A stretch of 64,000 nucleotides of DNA from JACDAN01 sp963801855. Lineage in GTDB: Bacteria; Actinomycetota; Thermoleophilia; Gaiellales; Gaiellaceae. A program made the translations under genes and the position numbers. Below the pieces are notes generated by a model, which saw only the letters and a list, made by a program, of their open reading frames with translations, was not told where the DNA came from and did no database searches. Below are positions 1 through 8,112 of the stretch, piece by piece. Numbering within the stretch: the stretch's first letter is position 1; each line of letters begins with the position of its first letter. The stretch lies in the NCBI GenBank assembly GCA_963801855.1, contig CAWDGK010000002.1, forward strand, positions 124,001-188,000, written 5' to 3'.

Positions 1-182
1 GGAGACCGCCGACATCGGACAAGACACCCGCATCCCCCGTCAGCGACGACTACGACGGGGAGAGCAGCGTCTTCACCGGCACGGTCAACTGGGTGCAGAT
101 CGATCTCGGCGAGGACGCAGAGGACGCCGACCACCTCATCGCACCCGAGGAGCGTCTCCGGGTCGCAATGGCCCGCCAGTAG
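1..182 (+). CDS. arylsulfatase, C-terminal end only
   Basis: The gene enters from the left edge; its last 59 codons are visible and end at TAG (180-182). The tail reads DYDGESSVFTGTVNWVQIDLG, then an acidic stretch, HLI, EERLRVAMARQ, stop. A WVQIDLG block followed by HLI and a final AMARQ is the usual ending of a large group of bacterial arylsulfatases, formylglycine enzymes that hydrolyse sulfate esters. The catalytic CxPxR region is outside the window, so activity cannot be judged. The next gene begins 57 bases later on the same strand. The family call rests only on this tail. Confidence 0.65.
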   Translation, partial: RPPTSDKTPASPVSDDYDGESSVFTGTVNWVQIDLGEDAEDADHLIAPEERLRVAMARQ

Positions 183-239
183 TGGAGGCATGAGCCGGCG
201 CACGACGTTCCTCGGGTTGGACGAAAGGAAGGTGAAGCG

Positions 240-1538
240 TTGGGCGATTGGGAACTAGCGACGGTTGCGCTGGTGCTGCTCGCCTTCTCGGCCTTCTCCG
301 GCCGGCTCGAGCGGTCGATCGTCACGCCTGCGATCTTCTTCACCGGCGCGGGCCTGCTCGCGGGGCCGGTACTGGGCCTGATCGACCTCGATATCGGCAG
401 CCATCCCGTCAAGCTGCTCGCGGAGGCGACCCTGACGCTCGTCCTCTTCGCCGACGCCTCCCGGATCTCGTTGCCTGCCCTCCGCAAGGAGTTCGCGGTA
501 CCGGCCCGGCTGCTCGGGATCGGGTTGCCGCTCACGATCGTCTTCGGGACGCTCGTCGGGGTCGGCGTGCTGCCCGGCGTCAGCCTGGTCGAGGCACTCG
601 TGCTCTCGATCATGCTCGCCTGCACCGACGCGGCGCTCGGCCAGGCGGTCGTTACCGACGAGCGGGTCCCGTCGCGGATCCGGCAAGGTCTCAACGTCGA
701 GAGCGGCCTCAACGACGGAATTTGCGTCCCGCTCTTCTTCATCGCCCTCGCCCTGGCCGAATGGGACGAGGGAACGGTGACGGCGCATGCAGCCGTGCAC
801 CTGGTGCTCGAGGAGATCGGCTACGGCCTGGTCGCAGGCGTGGCAACCGGCGTCCTGGGCGCGCTTGCGCTACGGGCTGCGCGTCGTTTGCCCCTGGAGG
901 CGCACTGGCTGCAGATCCTGACCGTGGCCACGGCAGCACTGGCGGCCGGGATCGCGACCGGCCTCGGAGGAAGCATCTTCATCGCCGCCTTCACCGCTGG
1001 ATTCGTCTTCGGAGTGATCGGCCGCGACAGTGGCGGGGAGGTGTCGTACTTCGTCGACGAGGGTGGCGAGCTGCTCAACGCCGTCACGTTCATCGTCTTC
1101 GGCGCCGCGATCCTCGGCCCCGTGCTCGGAGACCTGGGCTGGGAGGTGATCGCCTACGCCGTGCTCAGCCTGACCGTCGTGCGGATGCTGCCGGTCGCGC
1201 TCTCACTGCTCGGAACCGGCGCACGTCGTCCGACGCTCGGGTTCGTCGGTTGGTTCGGACCGCGTGGCCTCGCGACGATCGTCTTCGCCGTCATCCTGAT
1301 CGACGAGTCATCGCTCCCACACGAGCGCACCTTGCTGCTCGCCGTCGTCGCCACGATCGGCATCTCCGTGCTCGCGCACGGTCTCAGCTCACGGCCCCTC
1401 ACCAACCGTTACGTCGGCTGGTACGCATCGCACCCGCGCGAGCAGCCGCCACCGATGGAGAGCGTGCACGCAGCCACCCACCGTTGGCGCAAGTCGCGTG
1501 CACGGGCCGCGGAACCCGCCCCACCGAACGCGCCGTGA
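240..1538 (+). CDS. monovalent cation/proton antiporter (CPA1, NhaP type)
   Basis: A 432-residue integral membrane protein with about twelve hydrophobic segments between residues 5 and 390 and a short charged cytoplasmic tail. It would exchange Na+ or K+ for H+ across the inner membrane. Family signs are the first segments with FTGAGLLAGPVLGL, the central ACTDAALGQAVV block where antiporters carry the ion-binding acidic residue, the following NVESGLNDGICVPLF, and WFGPRGLATIVFAV near the C-terminus. The TTG start is chosen because GGAAGG ends seven bases upstream and because translation then begins just before the first membrane segment. The substrate ion cannot be told from sequence. Confidence 0.88.
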   Translation: MGDWELATVALVLLAFSAFSGRLERSIVTPAIFFTGAGLLAGPVLGLIDLDIGSHPVKLLAEATLTLVLFADASRISLPALRKEFAVPARLLGIGLPLTIVFGTLVGVGVLPGVSLVEALVLSIMLACTDAALGQAVVTDERVPSRIRQGLNVESGLNDGICVPLFFIALALAEWDEGTVTAHAAVHLVLEEIGYGLVAGVATGVLGALALRAARRLPLEAHWLQILTVATAALAAGIATGLGGSIFIAAFTAGFVFGVIGRDSGGEVSYFVDEGGELLNAVTFIVFGAAILGPVLGDLGWEVIAYAVLSLTVVRMLPVALSLLGTGARRPTLGFVGWFGPRGLATIVFAVILIDESSLPHERTLLLAVVATIGISVLAHGLSSRPLTNRYVGWYASHPREQPPPMESVHAATHRWRKSRARAAEPAPPNAP

Positions 1539-1880
1539 TCACATCGGGCCCCGAGCTTGCTGGCATTCTCCTGATCGAGGCAGTGGCAGCGATAGCGTCC
1601 ACCCGCATACGAGCGGCCTAGCGAGGCGGCACCAAAAGTGACGACGCGGGCCGAGGCTAGAGCACGATACGGGAGCGACGGGACTCGAACCCGCGACCTC
1701 CGGCGTGAGAGTTGGGCGTCGCGCGTTGCCGTTGATCGCCGTTAGTCGCCTCTGACGCCCTGATGGGCATTTCTGCCTCTTCCGGCCGCCACCAGTAGTC
1801 GTTGCTCGCCACCGCTGCGTTCCAGAACCGTTCCATGAGTGGCGCGGTCACAAATCGCGCGGAACTGTCATACAGGAGGC
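1539..1880. other. gene-free stretch carrying a partial tRNA-Asp copy
   Basis: No convincing gene lies between the antiporter stop and the ribosome binding site of the ECF sigma factor. The notable content is the 40-bp duplicate of the 3' half of tRNA-Asp at 1669-1708, listed separately. A minus-strand open frame runs through it, but its last residues are simply the translated tRNA fragment and the upstream part resembles nothing I recognise. AGGAGG stands just before the start at 1881. Confidence 0.6.
1669..1708 (-). repeat. 40-bp direct repeat of tRNA-Asp 3' half (att-like, left copy)
   Basis: Bases 1669-1708 are identical, in the same orientation, to 3918-3957, which cover the discriminator, acceptor 3' strand, T arm, variable loop and 3' side of the anticodon stem of the intact tRNA-Asp. 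The match stops sharply inside the anticodon loop and the rest of the tRNA is absent here. Such a truncated 3' copy at a distance from the intact tRNA is what site-specific integration into a tRNA gene leaves (attL/attR). No integrase gene lies between the copies. A simple tRNA pseudogene by duplication is the alternative. Confidence 0.75.
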
Positions 1881-2435
1881 ATGAACGACGCGGAGCAACG
1901 CTCGGACGCCGAGCTTTTGCTTGGAGCGCGCACATCCTCGGAGCCGTTCGGCGTCTTCTACGAGCGGCATTTCCCTTCGGTCCTTGCGTTCTTTCGCCGC
2001 CGGGTTGCCGGGCCTGAGGAAGCGTTTGATCTAACGGCAGAGACGTTCGCCGCCGCACTCGCCTCGGTGCCTCGCTTCGAGCCGGGGCCCGAGCCGCCGC
2101 GGGCGTGGTTGTTCGCAATCGCGCGCCACAAGTTCAGCGAGGCCCTGCGCAGCAGCCGTATTCAGGACGACGCGCGGCGTGCGCTCGCGATGCAGCCGAT
2201 CCGGCTCGATGACGAGGCAATCGACATTCTCGAGACGACGGCACGCGCCGCAGCGGTCGAGCTCCTCCAGACCCTGGCTCCCGAGCAGCGCGATGCGATC
2301 AACGCCCACCACCTCGACGACCGCGGCTATGCCGAGATCGCATCCGAGCTCCGCTGCTCGGAGAGCGTCATCCGCAAGCGCGTGAGCCGCGGCCTGGCTG
2401 CGTTGCAAAGCCAACTTCGAAACGGAGAGGCCTGA
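1881..2435 (+). CDS. ECF-type RNA polymerase sigma factor
   Basis: A 184-residue sigma-70 family protein with region 2 in the N-terminal half (FYERHFPSVLAFFRRRV, then PRAWLFAIARHKFSEALR) and region 4 near the C-terminus (LAPEQRDAINAHHLDDRGY, then SVIRKRVSRGLAAL), the two-domain plan of extracytoplasmic-function sigma factors. It would direct RNA polymerase to a small regulon. The ATG at 1881 is preferred to upstream starts because AGGAGG lies four bases before it. The stop overlaps the next start (TGATG), so the downstream membrane protein is probably co-translated and may act as anti-sigma partner. The pair sits inside the tRNA-Asp-bounded segment. Confidence 0.87.
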   Translation: MNDAEQRSDAELLLGARTSSEPFGVFYERHFPSVLAFFRRRVAGPEEAFDLTAETFAAALASVPRFEPGPEPPRAWLFAIARHKFSEALRSSRIQDDARRALAMQPIRLDDEAIDILETTARAAAVELLQTLAPEQRDAINAHHLDDRGYAEIASELRCSESVIRKRVSRGLAALQSQLRNGEA

Positions 2436-3502
2436 TGAGTGATCCGGTACGCCATTTGAAACGAGAGCTCCTGGCCGCGGCTGAGCGCCAGCAGGGGCAC
2501 ACGGTTCTCGCTCCGAAGAGCCGCGGTCGGTGGCTCGAGCGTTTCCGTGCCGTCCCGGGCCGGCGACGCCGGCTTGTCTTCGTACTGGCCGCGCTCGCGC
2601 TCGCCACGGCCGCAACGACCGCTGGATGGGCGATCGTGCGCGAGGTCGTCCTTGACAAGGGCTTCATCGGGCTGCCTCCAGTGGGAGCGACGCCGAGCGC
2701 CCCTGAGAGCGGAGAGCTCGTCATTCAGTACCGGGTCGACACCGAGGGCCTCGAGCACCCTGACGGAGCCCGGGGATGGGTATACGCCGACGGTCGGCTG
2801 ATCACGCTGCGGCACAAATCCGGTCTACCCCAGGCTGCAAACCGCTGGTCGAGCGGATTCCTCGAGCAGCGCCTCACGCCCGAGGGCGTCGAGCTCCTGC
2901 GGTCCGAGATCGCCTCGACAGGACTGTTCGAGCACCACGAGCCCGCTAGTCGCGAGTCCACCCCCCACAACGTGATCCAGGTGCGAATCGGTGACCGGTT
3001 GGTTCGCGTCCACGCGGACTTTCCTGAGCGGCTGCGCCAGCAGCTCTCGGATCCTGAGTCGTGGCTGCCGGCAAGCGCGTGGGCGAACCGTCACATCCGT
3101 GCGTACGTGGCCTCCAGGTACGCGATCTGGTACGGGGCGCAGTTCCAAACGATCGAACGGCCCCGCATCTTGGCCCTGCTACCGGCCCCGGCCGAGGACT
3201 TGCTCCGCGACCAGGACGCCGTGCCCTCGCACGGCTTCATAACCGGCAAGGGCTTCCGGATTTCGCTCACCCGCTACGTCTCCGACCTGACGACGGAGGA
3301 GGCTCGCGCGCTGGCCCAAACTCTCGACGATGCAGGGATCAAACAGGCCACGCCGTCGGACCAGCTGGCGTATCGCTTCGAGATACCGAGAACGAGCGTC
3401 GATCTACCCCCTCCCGCGAAGGGGCGAGTCCGAAACGCGATCTTCATCACCTTCGAGCCCTATCTCCCGCACGGCGAGTGGGAGTGCTCGCCGTGCGGGT
3501 GA
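2435..3502 (+). CDS. single-pass membrane protein, possible anti-sigma partner
   Basis: A 355-residue protein with a basic cytoplasmic N-terminus (about 45 residues), one membrane helix at roughly 46-68 (LVFVLAALALATAATTAGWAI) and a large outer domain of nearly 290 residues. The start overlaps the sigma stop by one base. This layout and the coupling to an ECF sigma gene are typical of membrane anti-sigma or sigma-associated sensor proteins. I do not recognise the outer domain, and the short cytoplasmic part shows no zinc-binding HxxxCxxC motif, so the anti-sigma role is inference from position only. Confidence 0.6.
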   Translation: MSDPVRHLKRELLAAAERQQGHTVLAPKSRGRWLERFRAVPGRRRRLVFVLAALALATAATTAGWAIVREVVLDKGFIGLPPVGATPSAPESGELVIQYRVDTEGLEHPDGARGWVYADGRLITLRHKSGLPQAANRWSSGFLEQRLTPEGVELLRSEIASTGLFEHHEPASRESTPHNVIQVRIGDRLVRVHADFPERLRQQLSDPESWLPASAWANRHIRAYVASRYAIWYGAQFQTIERPRILALLPAPAEDLLRDQDAVPSHGFITGKGFRISLTRYVSDLTTEEARALAQTLDDAGIKQATPSDQLAYRFEIPRTSVDLPPPAKGRVRNAIFITFEPYLPHGEWECSPCG

Positions 3503-3569
3503 GGCGTGCTGCAAGCGCGCTGGCAGGGTGCCTCGCCTTGGTTCTCGCGGGGCGCCTGCGCGATGTGAA

Positions 3570-3914
3570 ATGGCAGCGCGACGGCTTCCCCAGTCCGAAA
3601 TAACCGGGCCGCGTGAGCTCGGTGGTGAGGAGCGACCCTGGTCGCTCGTCACCACTCCCGGCCCAGGCGCACGCCTCCCGCCAGAGACTTCGGGTGACGG
3701 CGTCGAGCTCGGGCTCACGAAACGGGAGCAAGAAGTCCTGTCCTGGGTCGCCCAGGGTAAGACGAATGCCGAAGTCGCACAGATCCTCTGGCTCGCACCG
3801 AGTACGGTGCGCAAGCATCTGGAAAACGTCTACGCGAAGCTCGGCGTCGGTACGCGTACCGCAGCCGTCGCCCGGGCCCTCGGGTTAGTTGAGCCCCCTC
3901 TTGCCGGGCGTTGA
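3570..3914 (+). CDS. short LuxR-type DNA-binding protein
   Basis: The C-terminal 65 residues form a clear LuxR/GerE helix-turn-helix: LTKREQEVLSWVAQGKTNAE, then APSTVRKHLENVYAKLGV. It should bind DNA as a transcription regulator. Upstream of it only about 45 low-complexity residues can belong to the protein; no receiver, PAS or GAF domain is present. The ATG at 3570 is the first plausible start after the preceding gene, but no good ribosome binding site precedes it and the start is uncertain. The stop lies five bases from the 3' end of the convergent tRNA-Asp. It may be a stand-alone regulator or the stump of a longer one. Confidence 0.62.
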   Translation: MAARRLPQSEITGPRELGGEERPWSLVTTPGPGARLPPETSGDGVELGLTKREQEVLSWVAQGKTNAEVAQILWLAPSTVRKHLENVYAKLGVGTRTAAVARALGLVEPPLAGR

Positions 3915-3917
3915 GAG

Positions 3918-3992
<75 letters not shown>

Positions 3993-4020
3993 TTGCGCAG
4001 AACGAGCAGTCTAGCGACCC

Positions 4021-4449
4021 CTAGATCGCGGTCAGGCCGAGCTGGCGGAGAAGCGTGACGCCGTCGGAGTAGACGTCTTTGCGGGCGACGAGGCCGCCTT
4101 CGATCGGGATCACGTCCATGCCGCGGTACTCGACGGTCTTGCCGGTGGGCTCGACCTCCATCCCCGCGCGGTTCATCTTCCCGAGATGGGTGCCGCGCGC
4201 TGTCCACTCCTGAACCACGAGGTCTTCGCGGATGTAGGTTCGCCGGCCCTCGAACTCCAGATCCGGGAAGACGGTGAAGATTCCGCGGATCGCCGTGCCG
4301 ATCGCCTCCGGCCCGACGTTGACATCGCCCGTCGTGTGGTTCTCGAAGACCGAGTCGTGGGTGTGCATCTCGAGAATCGCATCCACGTCGTGCGCGTTCC
4401 ACGCCTGGTTGTAGCGGTCGATGAAGGTCTGGAGCTCTGGCCCGTCCAT
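4021..4449 (-). CDS. SnoaL-like / NTF2-fold protein
   Basis: A 142-residue protein of the NTF2-like superfamily (SnoaL-like polyketide cyclase group). Visible signs are the N-terminal helix with FIDRYNQAWNAHDVDAILEM, the motif HTHDSVFENHTTGD, then GTAIRGIFTVFPDLEFE and the paired strands ending in YRGMDVIPIEGGLVARKDVY. Such proteins form a cone-shaped alpha+beta pocket and are usually annotated as ester cyclases or unknown small-molecule enzymes; the substrate is not predictable. The ATG giving MDGPELQ is chosen because it starts just before the first conserved helix; an upstream extension has no family resemblance. An inverted repeat about 75 bases upstream could be an operator. Confidence 0.78.
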   Translation of the reverse strand: MDGPELQTFIDRYNQAWNAHDVDAILEMHTHDSVFENHTTGDVNVGPEAIGTAIRGIFTVFPDLEFEGRRTYIREDLVVQEWTARGTHLGKMNRAGMEVEPTGKTVEYRGMDVIPIEGGLVARKDVYSDGVTLLRQLGLTAI

Positions 4450-4521
4450 GAGGCGCCAACATAATGACGCTTCGTTGCCAGGGTGCGATGGGTGGTGCGA
4501 GCCAAGGACGCAGGGAGCGTT

Positions 4522-4538
4522 CATATGCTTTGCATATG
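4522..4538. promoter_or_regulatory. perfect inverted repeat CATATGC-TTT-GCATATG
   Basis: Seven-base perfect arms separated by three bases, AT-rich in a GC-rich setting, lie between the divergent SnoaL-like gene (start 4449) and MarP-like protease gene (start 4638). Size and symmetry suit a dimeric regulator's binding site. Which gene it controls, if any, is not known. Confidence 0.45.
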
Positions 4539-4637
4539 GGCGCGACTGAGGACGCCGGATCGCGCCGTCCAGCGCGGCCTGGCGGCACAAGGCTCATTGT
4601 GTTGGCGCCTCTTAAGGCTGGCTAGCCTAGCCCAGCC

Positions 4638-5798
4638 GTGACTCGACTCGACTGGATCATCCTCGGAGTCGTCGCGGGCACTGCGCTCCTGGGCCTCGCG
4701 CAGGGGTTGACGCTCAGCGTCCTCTCGGCGGCCGGCGTAGTCGTGGGTGCACTCGTCGGCGCCAGGGTGGCTCCGCATCTGCTGCCGGGCGGATCCGAGT
4801 CGCCCTATACGCCGCTCGTCGCTCTGCTCGGCGCAGCCGCCGCGGCGATCCTCCTCGAAATCGTCGCCTCATCAGCCGGACTTGCGATCAAGCGTCGGCT
4901 CCGCGCCGGGCCGCTGCGGCTCGTCGACTCGCTGGGTGGGCTTGCGTTCGGCGGCCTCGTCGGTCTGGTCGTGATCTGGATCCTCGCGGCCGTCGCGCTC
5001 CAGCTTCCCGACCGGCTCGAGCTCCGGCGGGACGTCCAGCGCTCAGCAGTGATCCGAGAGCTGAACGACGTCGTCCCTCCCCGGCAGGTCCTGCGCGCGC
5101 TCGCCCGCGTCGATCCCTTTCCGTCGATCGCGGGGCCCGCGCCGGCCGTCGACCCGCCCGATCCGCGGGTGATCGGCGACCCGGCGATCCGTGAGGCGCT
5201 CCGCGGCGCCGTCCGGATCCTGGGGACTGCCTGCGGCCTCGGCATCTCGGGCTCCGGCTGGGTGGCCGCGCCGGATCTCGTCGTCACGAATGCCCATGTC
5301 GTGGCGGGCCAGCGGGACACGACCGCGGGAGGCACGGCGGCCCGGGCGGTGGTTTTCGACTCGCGAAACGACATCGCAATCCTGCGCGTGCCCGGCCTGC
5401 GAGTCTCGCCTCTGCAACACGCGGATGCGGAGCCGGACGCCGAGGTCGCGATCGTCGGCTATCCCGAGAGCGGCTCGCTGCGCGTGGAGCCGGGCCGCGT
5501 CGGCCGGACGGCGACGGTGCTGAGCGAGGACGCGTACGGAAACGGCCCGGTGACACGCCGCATCACGAGCTTCCGCGGCGTCGTTCGCCGTGGAAACTCG
5601 GGCGGGCCTCTGATCGACCGCGCCGGACGCGTCGTCGGCACCGTCTTCGCGGCCCGAACCGGCAGCTCCGCCGGCTACGCGGTGCCGACGTGCGTCGTTC
5701 GCGACGCGCTCGGCCGCGCGCGCGGCCCGGTCTCGACCGGCGACTGCGCCGCTAGGCCGCGTCGGCCAGCAGCTCGAGGATCCCGAGCGGTCGCCTGA
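4638..5798 (+). CDS. MarP-like membrane serine protease (CvpA + trypsin domains)
   Basis: A 386-residue protein with a CvpA-type membrane part (about four helices, residues 5-122) joined to a chymotrypsin-fold protease outside the membrane. The catalytic triad is visible: His220 in VVTNAHVVAG, Asp245 in DSRNDIAIL and Ser321 in RRGNSGGPL. Cys199 and Cys370 flank the protease domain and could form the disulfide that mycobacterial MarP uses to control activity. Family members help the cell survive acid or oxidative stress through cell-envelope proteolysis. The GTG start gives translation directly into the first helix. The C-terminus overlaps the convergent methionine-cycle gene by 47 bases. Confidence 0.9.
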   Translation: MTRLDWIILGVVAGTALLGLAQGLTLSVLSAAGVVVGALVGARVAPHLLPGGSESPYTPLVALLGAAAAAILLEIVASSAGLAIKRRLRAGPLRLVDSLGGLAFGGLVGLVVIWILAAVALQLPDRLELRRDVQRSAVIRELNDVVPPRQVLRALARVDPFPSIAGPAPAVDPPDPRVIGDPAIREALRGAVRILGTACGLGISGSGWVAAPDLVVTNAHVVAGQRDTTAGGTAARAVVFDSRNDIAILRVPGLRVSPLQHADAEPDAEVAIVGYPESGSLRVEPGRVGRTATVLSEDAYGNGPVTRRITSFRGVVRRGNSGGPLIDRAGRVVGTVFAARTGSSAGYAVPTCVVRDALGRARGPVSTGDCAARPRRPAARGSRAVA

Positions 5799-7584
5799 AC
5801 GGGGCGACGAGGTAGACGCCCTCGGCCCTGCTTCGCGAGGCCTCGACGAGCTCGCGCGCGAGCTCCATTCCCACTTTCGGGCCCTCCGCGCCGGCGACGC
5901 GCAGCGCCTCCTGGATCCGGTCGGGCACGATGATTCCCGGCACCTCGTTGTGGAGTCGCAGCGCCAGTGGATGGCTCCACACGGGGAAGATCCCGACGAG
6001 GATCGGAATCGGCGACGGGCCGCCGAACCGCTCGAGGAACTGGTCGAGGAGCTCGAGGTCGAAGATGATCTGCGTCATCGCGAAGTCGGCGCCGGCTTCG
6101 ATCTTCTGCCTGTAGCGCTCGACCTCGAGGTCGAGGTCGTCGGCCGACGGGTTCACCGCGACGCCCGTGAAGAACGAGGTCGCCGAGTCGATCGCCTTCC
6201 CGTTGAAGTCCTCGCCGCGGTTCAGGTGGGAGAGGAGCTGCACGAGCCCGATCGCGTCCACCTCGTAGACGCCGCTCGAGCCGGGGTAGTCGCCGACCTC
6301 GGGCGGGTCGCCGGTCACGGCCAGGATGTTGCGGATTCCCTCCGCGTGGGCGCCGAGGAGCTGAGACTCGAGGCCGAGCACCGTCGCGTCGCGGGTCGTC
6401 AGGTGCGGGATCGTCTCGAGGCTGCTCGAGCGCTCGATCGCCGTGGAGAGCATGAGCGCGCTCATTCCCGCCCGCGCAGTCGCGTTGTCGTTGATGTCCA
6501 CGAACGAGGCGCCGCCTGCCTCGAGCGCCGCCGCGATCTCGAGCATTCCGCGGTGGTTGCCGCCGAGCGGCGGGTCGAGCTGCACCGACGTGACCCACTG
6601 GCGCTCGCGGAACATTCGCGCGAGCCGGGTGTCCTCCACCTGCTCGACCACGGAGAGGGTCACTTCACGCTCCTGGATCACGAGCGGGGAAGAGGCCGTG
6701 CGCTGCTCCTTGACGGCCGCTGCGATCGCTCCGATCTCCCTCGGCGTCGTCCCGCAGCAGCCTCCGATGATCTTCGCGCCGAGATCGCGGGCGTGCGCCG
6801 CGAAGTCGGCGAAATAGTCGGGCGTCGCATGCGGAAAGACCACCCGGCTGCCGGCGAGGCTCGCCAGGCCCATGTTCGGCATCGCCGCAAGAGCAAGGTC
6901 GCCGTCCGCTGCGTGCATCTCGTTGAGGGCGGTCAGCGCGGCGTGGACGCCGGCGCCGTGGTTCGCGCCGACCGCCGCGAGGCCGGTACCTGCCAGAGCT
7001 TCGACGGCGCGCCGCGCCGTGACTCCGCCGAGTGTCTCGCCCTGCTCGTCGAAGGTCAGCATCGCCACGATCGCGTGCGACGAGACGCTTCGCACCGCAT
7101 CGATCGCGGTCAGGAGCTCCTCGAGCTCGAAGAACGTCTCGACCAGGAAGAGATCGACGCCGCGCGCCTGGAGGGCAGAGGCCTGCTCCACGAAGTGGTC
7201 GTGACGCTTTTCCTGCGGGAGATCGCCGTGGTCTCCCAGCGGCCCGATCGAGCCGGCGATGTAGATGTCTCGCCCGGCGATCTCGCGGGCCTCGCGCGCC
7301 AGTTTCGCCCCGGTGCTGTTGATCCGCTCCACCTCGTCGTCGAGCCCGTGCGCCTCGAGCTTCCGGCGATTGGCCCCGAACGTGTTCGTCTCGATCAGGT
7401 CGGCGCCGGCGTTGATGAAGCTCACGTGCAGCGAAACCACTGTTTCGGGTGACCTCAGGTTCGCCTCTTCGGGGAAGCGGAGCCGCGGGACCGCGCCGCC
7501 GATCAGTGTTCCCATGCCGCCGTCCGCTACGACGATAGGCCCGTTTTGCAGGCGTTTTTCGAATGGTGTCGCCACCCTGGCCAC
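5752..7584 (-). CDS. bifunctional homocysteine S-methyltransferase / 5,10-methylenetetrahydrofolate reductase
   Basis: A 610-residue fusion. The N-terminal barrel (about 10-300) is the homocysteine methyltransferase fold with DGGMGTL and the zinc motif GGCCGTTP (Cys276, Cys277). The C-terminal part (about 325-600) is a MetF-type FAD barrel (SVQLDPPLGGN, FVDINDNA, AVTGDPP, ADFAMTQIIFD). It would reduce methylene-THF and methylate homocysteine in the methionine cycle, like YitJ-type proteins. The usual third zinc ligand, Cys in a GANC motif, is His209 here (VGANHGAG), see findings. The GTG start is supported by GGAGG six bases upstream. It is preceded by a long hairpin-rich leader region. Confidence 0.9.
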   Translation of the reverse strand: MARVATPFEKRLQNGPIVVADGGMGTLIGGAVPRLRFPEEANLRSPETVVSLHVSFINAGADLIETNTFGANRRKLEAHGLDDEVERINSTGAKLAREAREIAGRDIYIAGSIGPLGDHGDLPQEKRHDHFVEQASALQARGVDLFLVETFFELEELLTAIDAVRSVSSHAIVAMLTFDEQGETLGGVTARRAVEALAGTGLAAVGANHGAGVHAALTALNEMHAADGDLALAAMPNMGLASLAGSRVVFPHATPDYFADFAAHARDLGAKIIGGCCGTTPREIGAIAAAVKEQRTASSPLVIQEREVTLSVVEQVEDTRLARMFRERQWVTSVQLDPPLGGNHRGMLEIAAALEAGGASFVDINDNATARAGMSALMLSTAIERSSSLETIPHLTTRDATVLGLESQLLGAHAEGIRNILAVTGDPPEVGDYPGSSGVYEVDAIGLVQLLSHLNRGEDFNGKAIDSATSFFTGVAVNPSADDLDLEVERYRQKIEAGADFAMTQIIFDLELLDQFLERFGGPSPIPILVGIFPVWSHPLALRLHNEVPGIIVPDRIQEALRVAGAEGPKVGMELARELVEASRSRAEGVYLVAPFRRPLGILELLADAA

Positions 7585-7705
7585 TCTATGCCTCCCCGGG
7601 GCAGCGCGTCATTCAGGGGAAGTTAGTGAAGCGGGGCAGTCAACCCCCAACGGGTGATGGATCAACCGACCCCCTCGGCCCCAAAGTGCGCCTGTAACCG
7701 ATTGA

Positions 7706-7833
7706 GGGCCCGATGCGGCGGGGCCCAGTCGGAGACACACCGAAGGGGCCCGATGCGGCGGGGCCCATCGGAACCGAGGGGGCCCGTTGCGGCGGGGCCT
7801 ATCGGACGAGAGGGGCCCGTTGCGGCGGGGCCC
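7706..7833. repeat. four tandem copies of a 21-bp hairpin-forming repeat
   Basis: Copies begin at 7706, 7746, 7780 and 7813, with consensus GGGCCCG(A/T)TGCGGCGGGGCCC; the third ends in CCT. Spacers are 12-19 bases and differ in sequence. GGGCCC at each end lets every copy fold, or pair with any other copy. The spacers are too short for CRISPR and no cas gene is present. Confidence 0.85.
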
Positions 7834-7863
7834 ACTCGAGACTCACGGCTCTCTACTCGAGAG

Positions 7864-7898
7864 ATTCAGGCGGAACCGGGCGGCGGTTCCGCCTGAAT
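7864..7898. repeat. 14-bp perfect inverted repeat, 7-base loop
   Basis: ATTCAGGCGGAACC is mirrored exactly by GGTTCCGCCTGAAT around a loop of GGGCGGC. It is a very stable hairpin on either strand, with no clear T-tract directly after it on either strand, so a terminator role is unproven. Confidence 0.8.
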
Positions 7899-7904
7899 AT
7901 TGTC

Positions 7905-7985
7905 GGAGCCCCTAACGGGGCTCCTCCTTTGTCCGGAAGTCTGCGACTTCCGGCCACGGCCCGTGCGGGCCCGCCTTCGGCGGGC
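7905..7985. repeat. three further back-to-back hairpins
   Basis: GGAGCCCC-TAAC-GGGGCTCC at 7905-7924, CCGGAAGTC-TGC-GACTTCCGG at 7933-7953 and GCCCGCC-TTC-GGCGGGC at 7969-7985, each perfectly paired. With the preceding 14-bp hairpin this makes four consecutive stems within about 120 bases, an arrangement expected of a folded RNA, of REP-like elements, or of stacked terminators. Confidence 0.75.
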
Positions 7986-8112
7986 GCGCAGTGGGCAAGA
8001 GAAGAGCCAGGGAAGGTTGAGAGGTTTAGTCGGCGGCTATTTCTGCCGAGAAGGGATCTACGACTCCTCCGCGGGGAACTAACGGCAATTAGCACTCTGC
8101 GGTGAGTCCATG

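Noticed and set aside
1657..2118. Minus-strand frame ending at the partial tRNA-Asp, considered as an integrase remnant
   Set aside because: Its end is the translated tRNA fragment, and no tyrosine-recombinase motif (RHxxxH, Y) is visible; the upstream part lies antisense to the sigma gene.
5950..7452. 500-codon open frame on the plus strand, opposite the methionine-cycle fusion gene
   Set aside because: Arg/Glu/Val-rich translation typical of antisense frames in GC-rich genes; the minus-strand protein has clear family motifs along its whole length.
7585..7705. SAM or cobalamin riboswitch for the methionine-cycle gene
   Set aside because: No conserved core of either class could be found on the minus strand in this leader.
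7706..7833. Possible CRISPR array
   Set aside because: Spacers are only 12-19 bases, repeats are self-complementary GGGCCC units, only four copies, and no cas gene is present.
8089..8097. TTAGCACTC, half of a CIRCE heat-shock operator
   Set aside because: The mirrored GAGTGCTAA half is absent at the required nine-base spacing and no chaperone gene follows.
7654..8105. Repeat-rich small proteins in two frames over the hairpin region
   Set aside because: They are direct translations of the GGGCCC repeats and hairpins, without a supported start or resemblance to known proteins.
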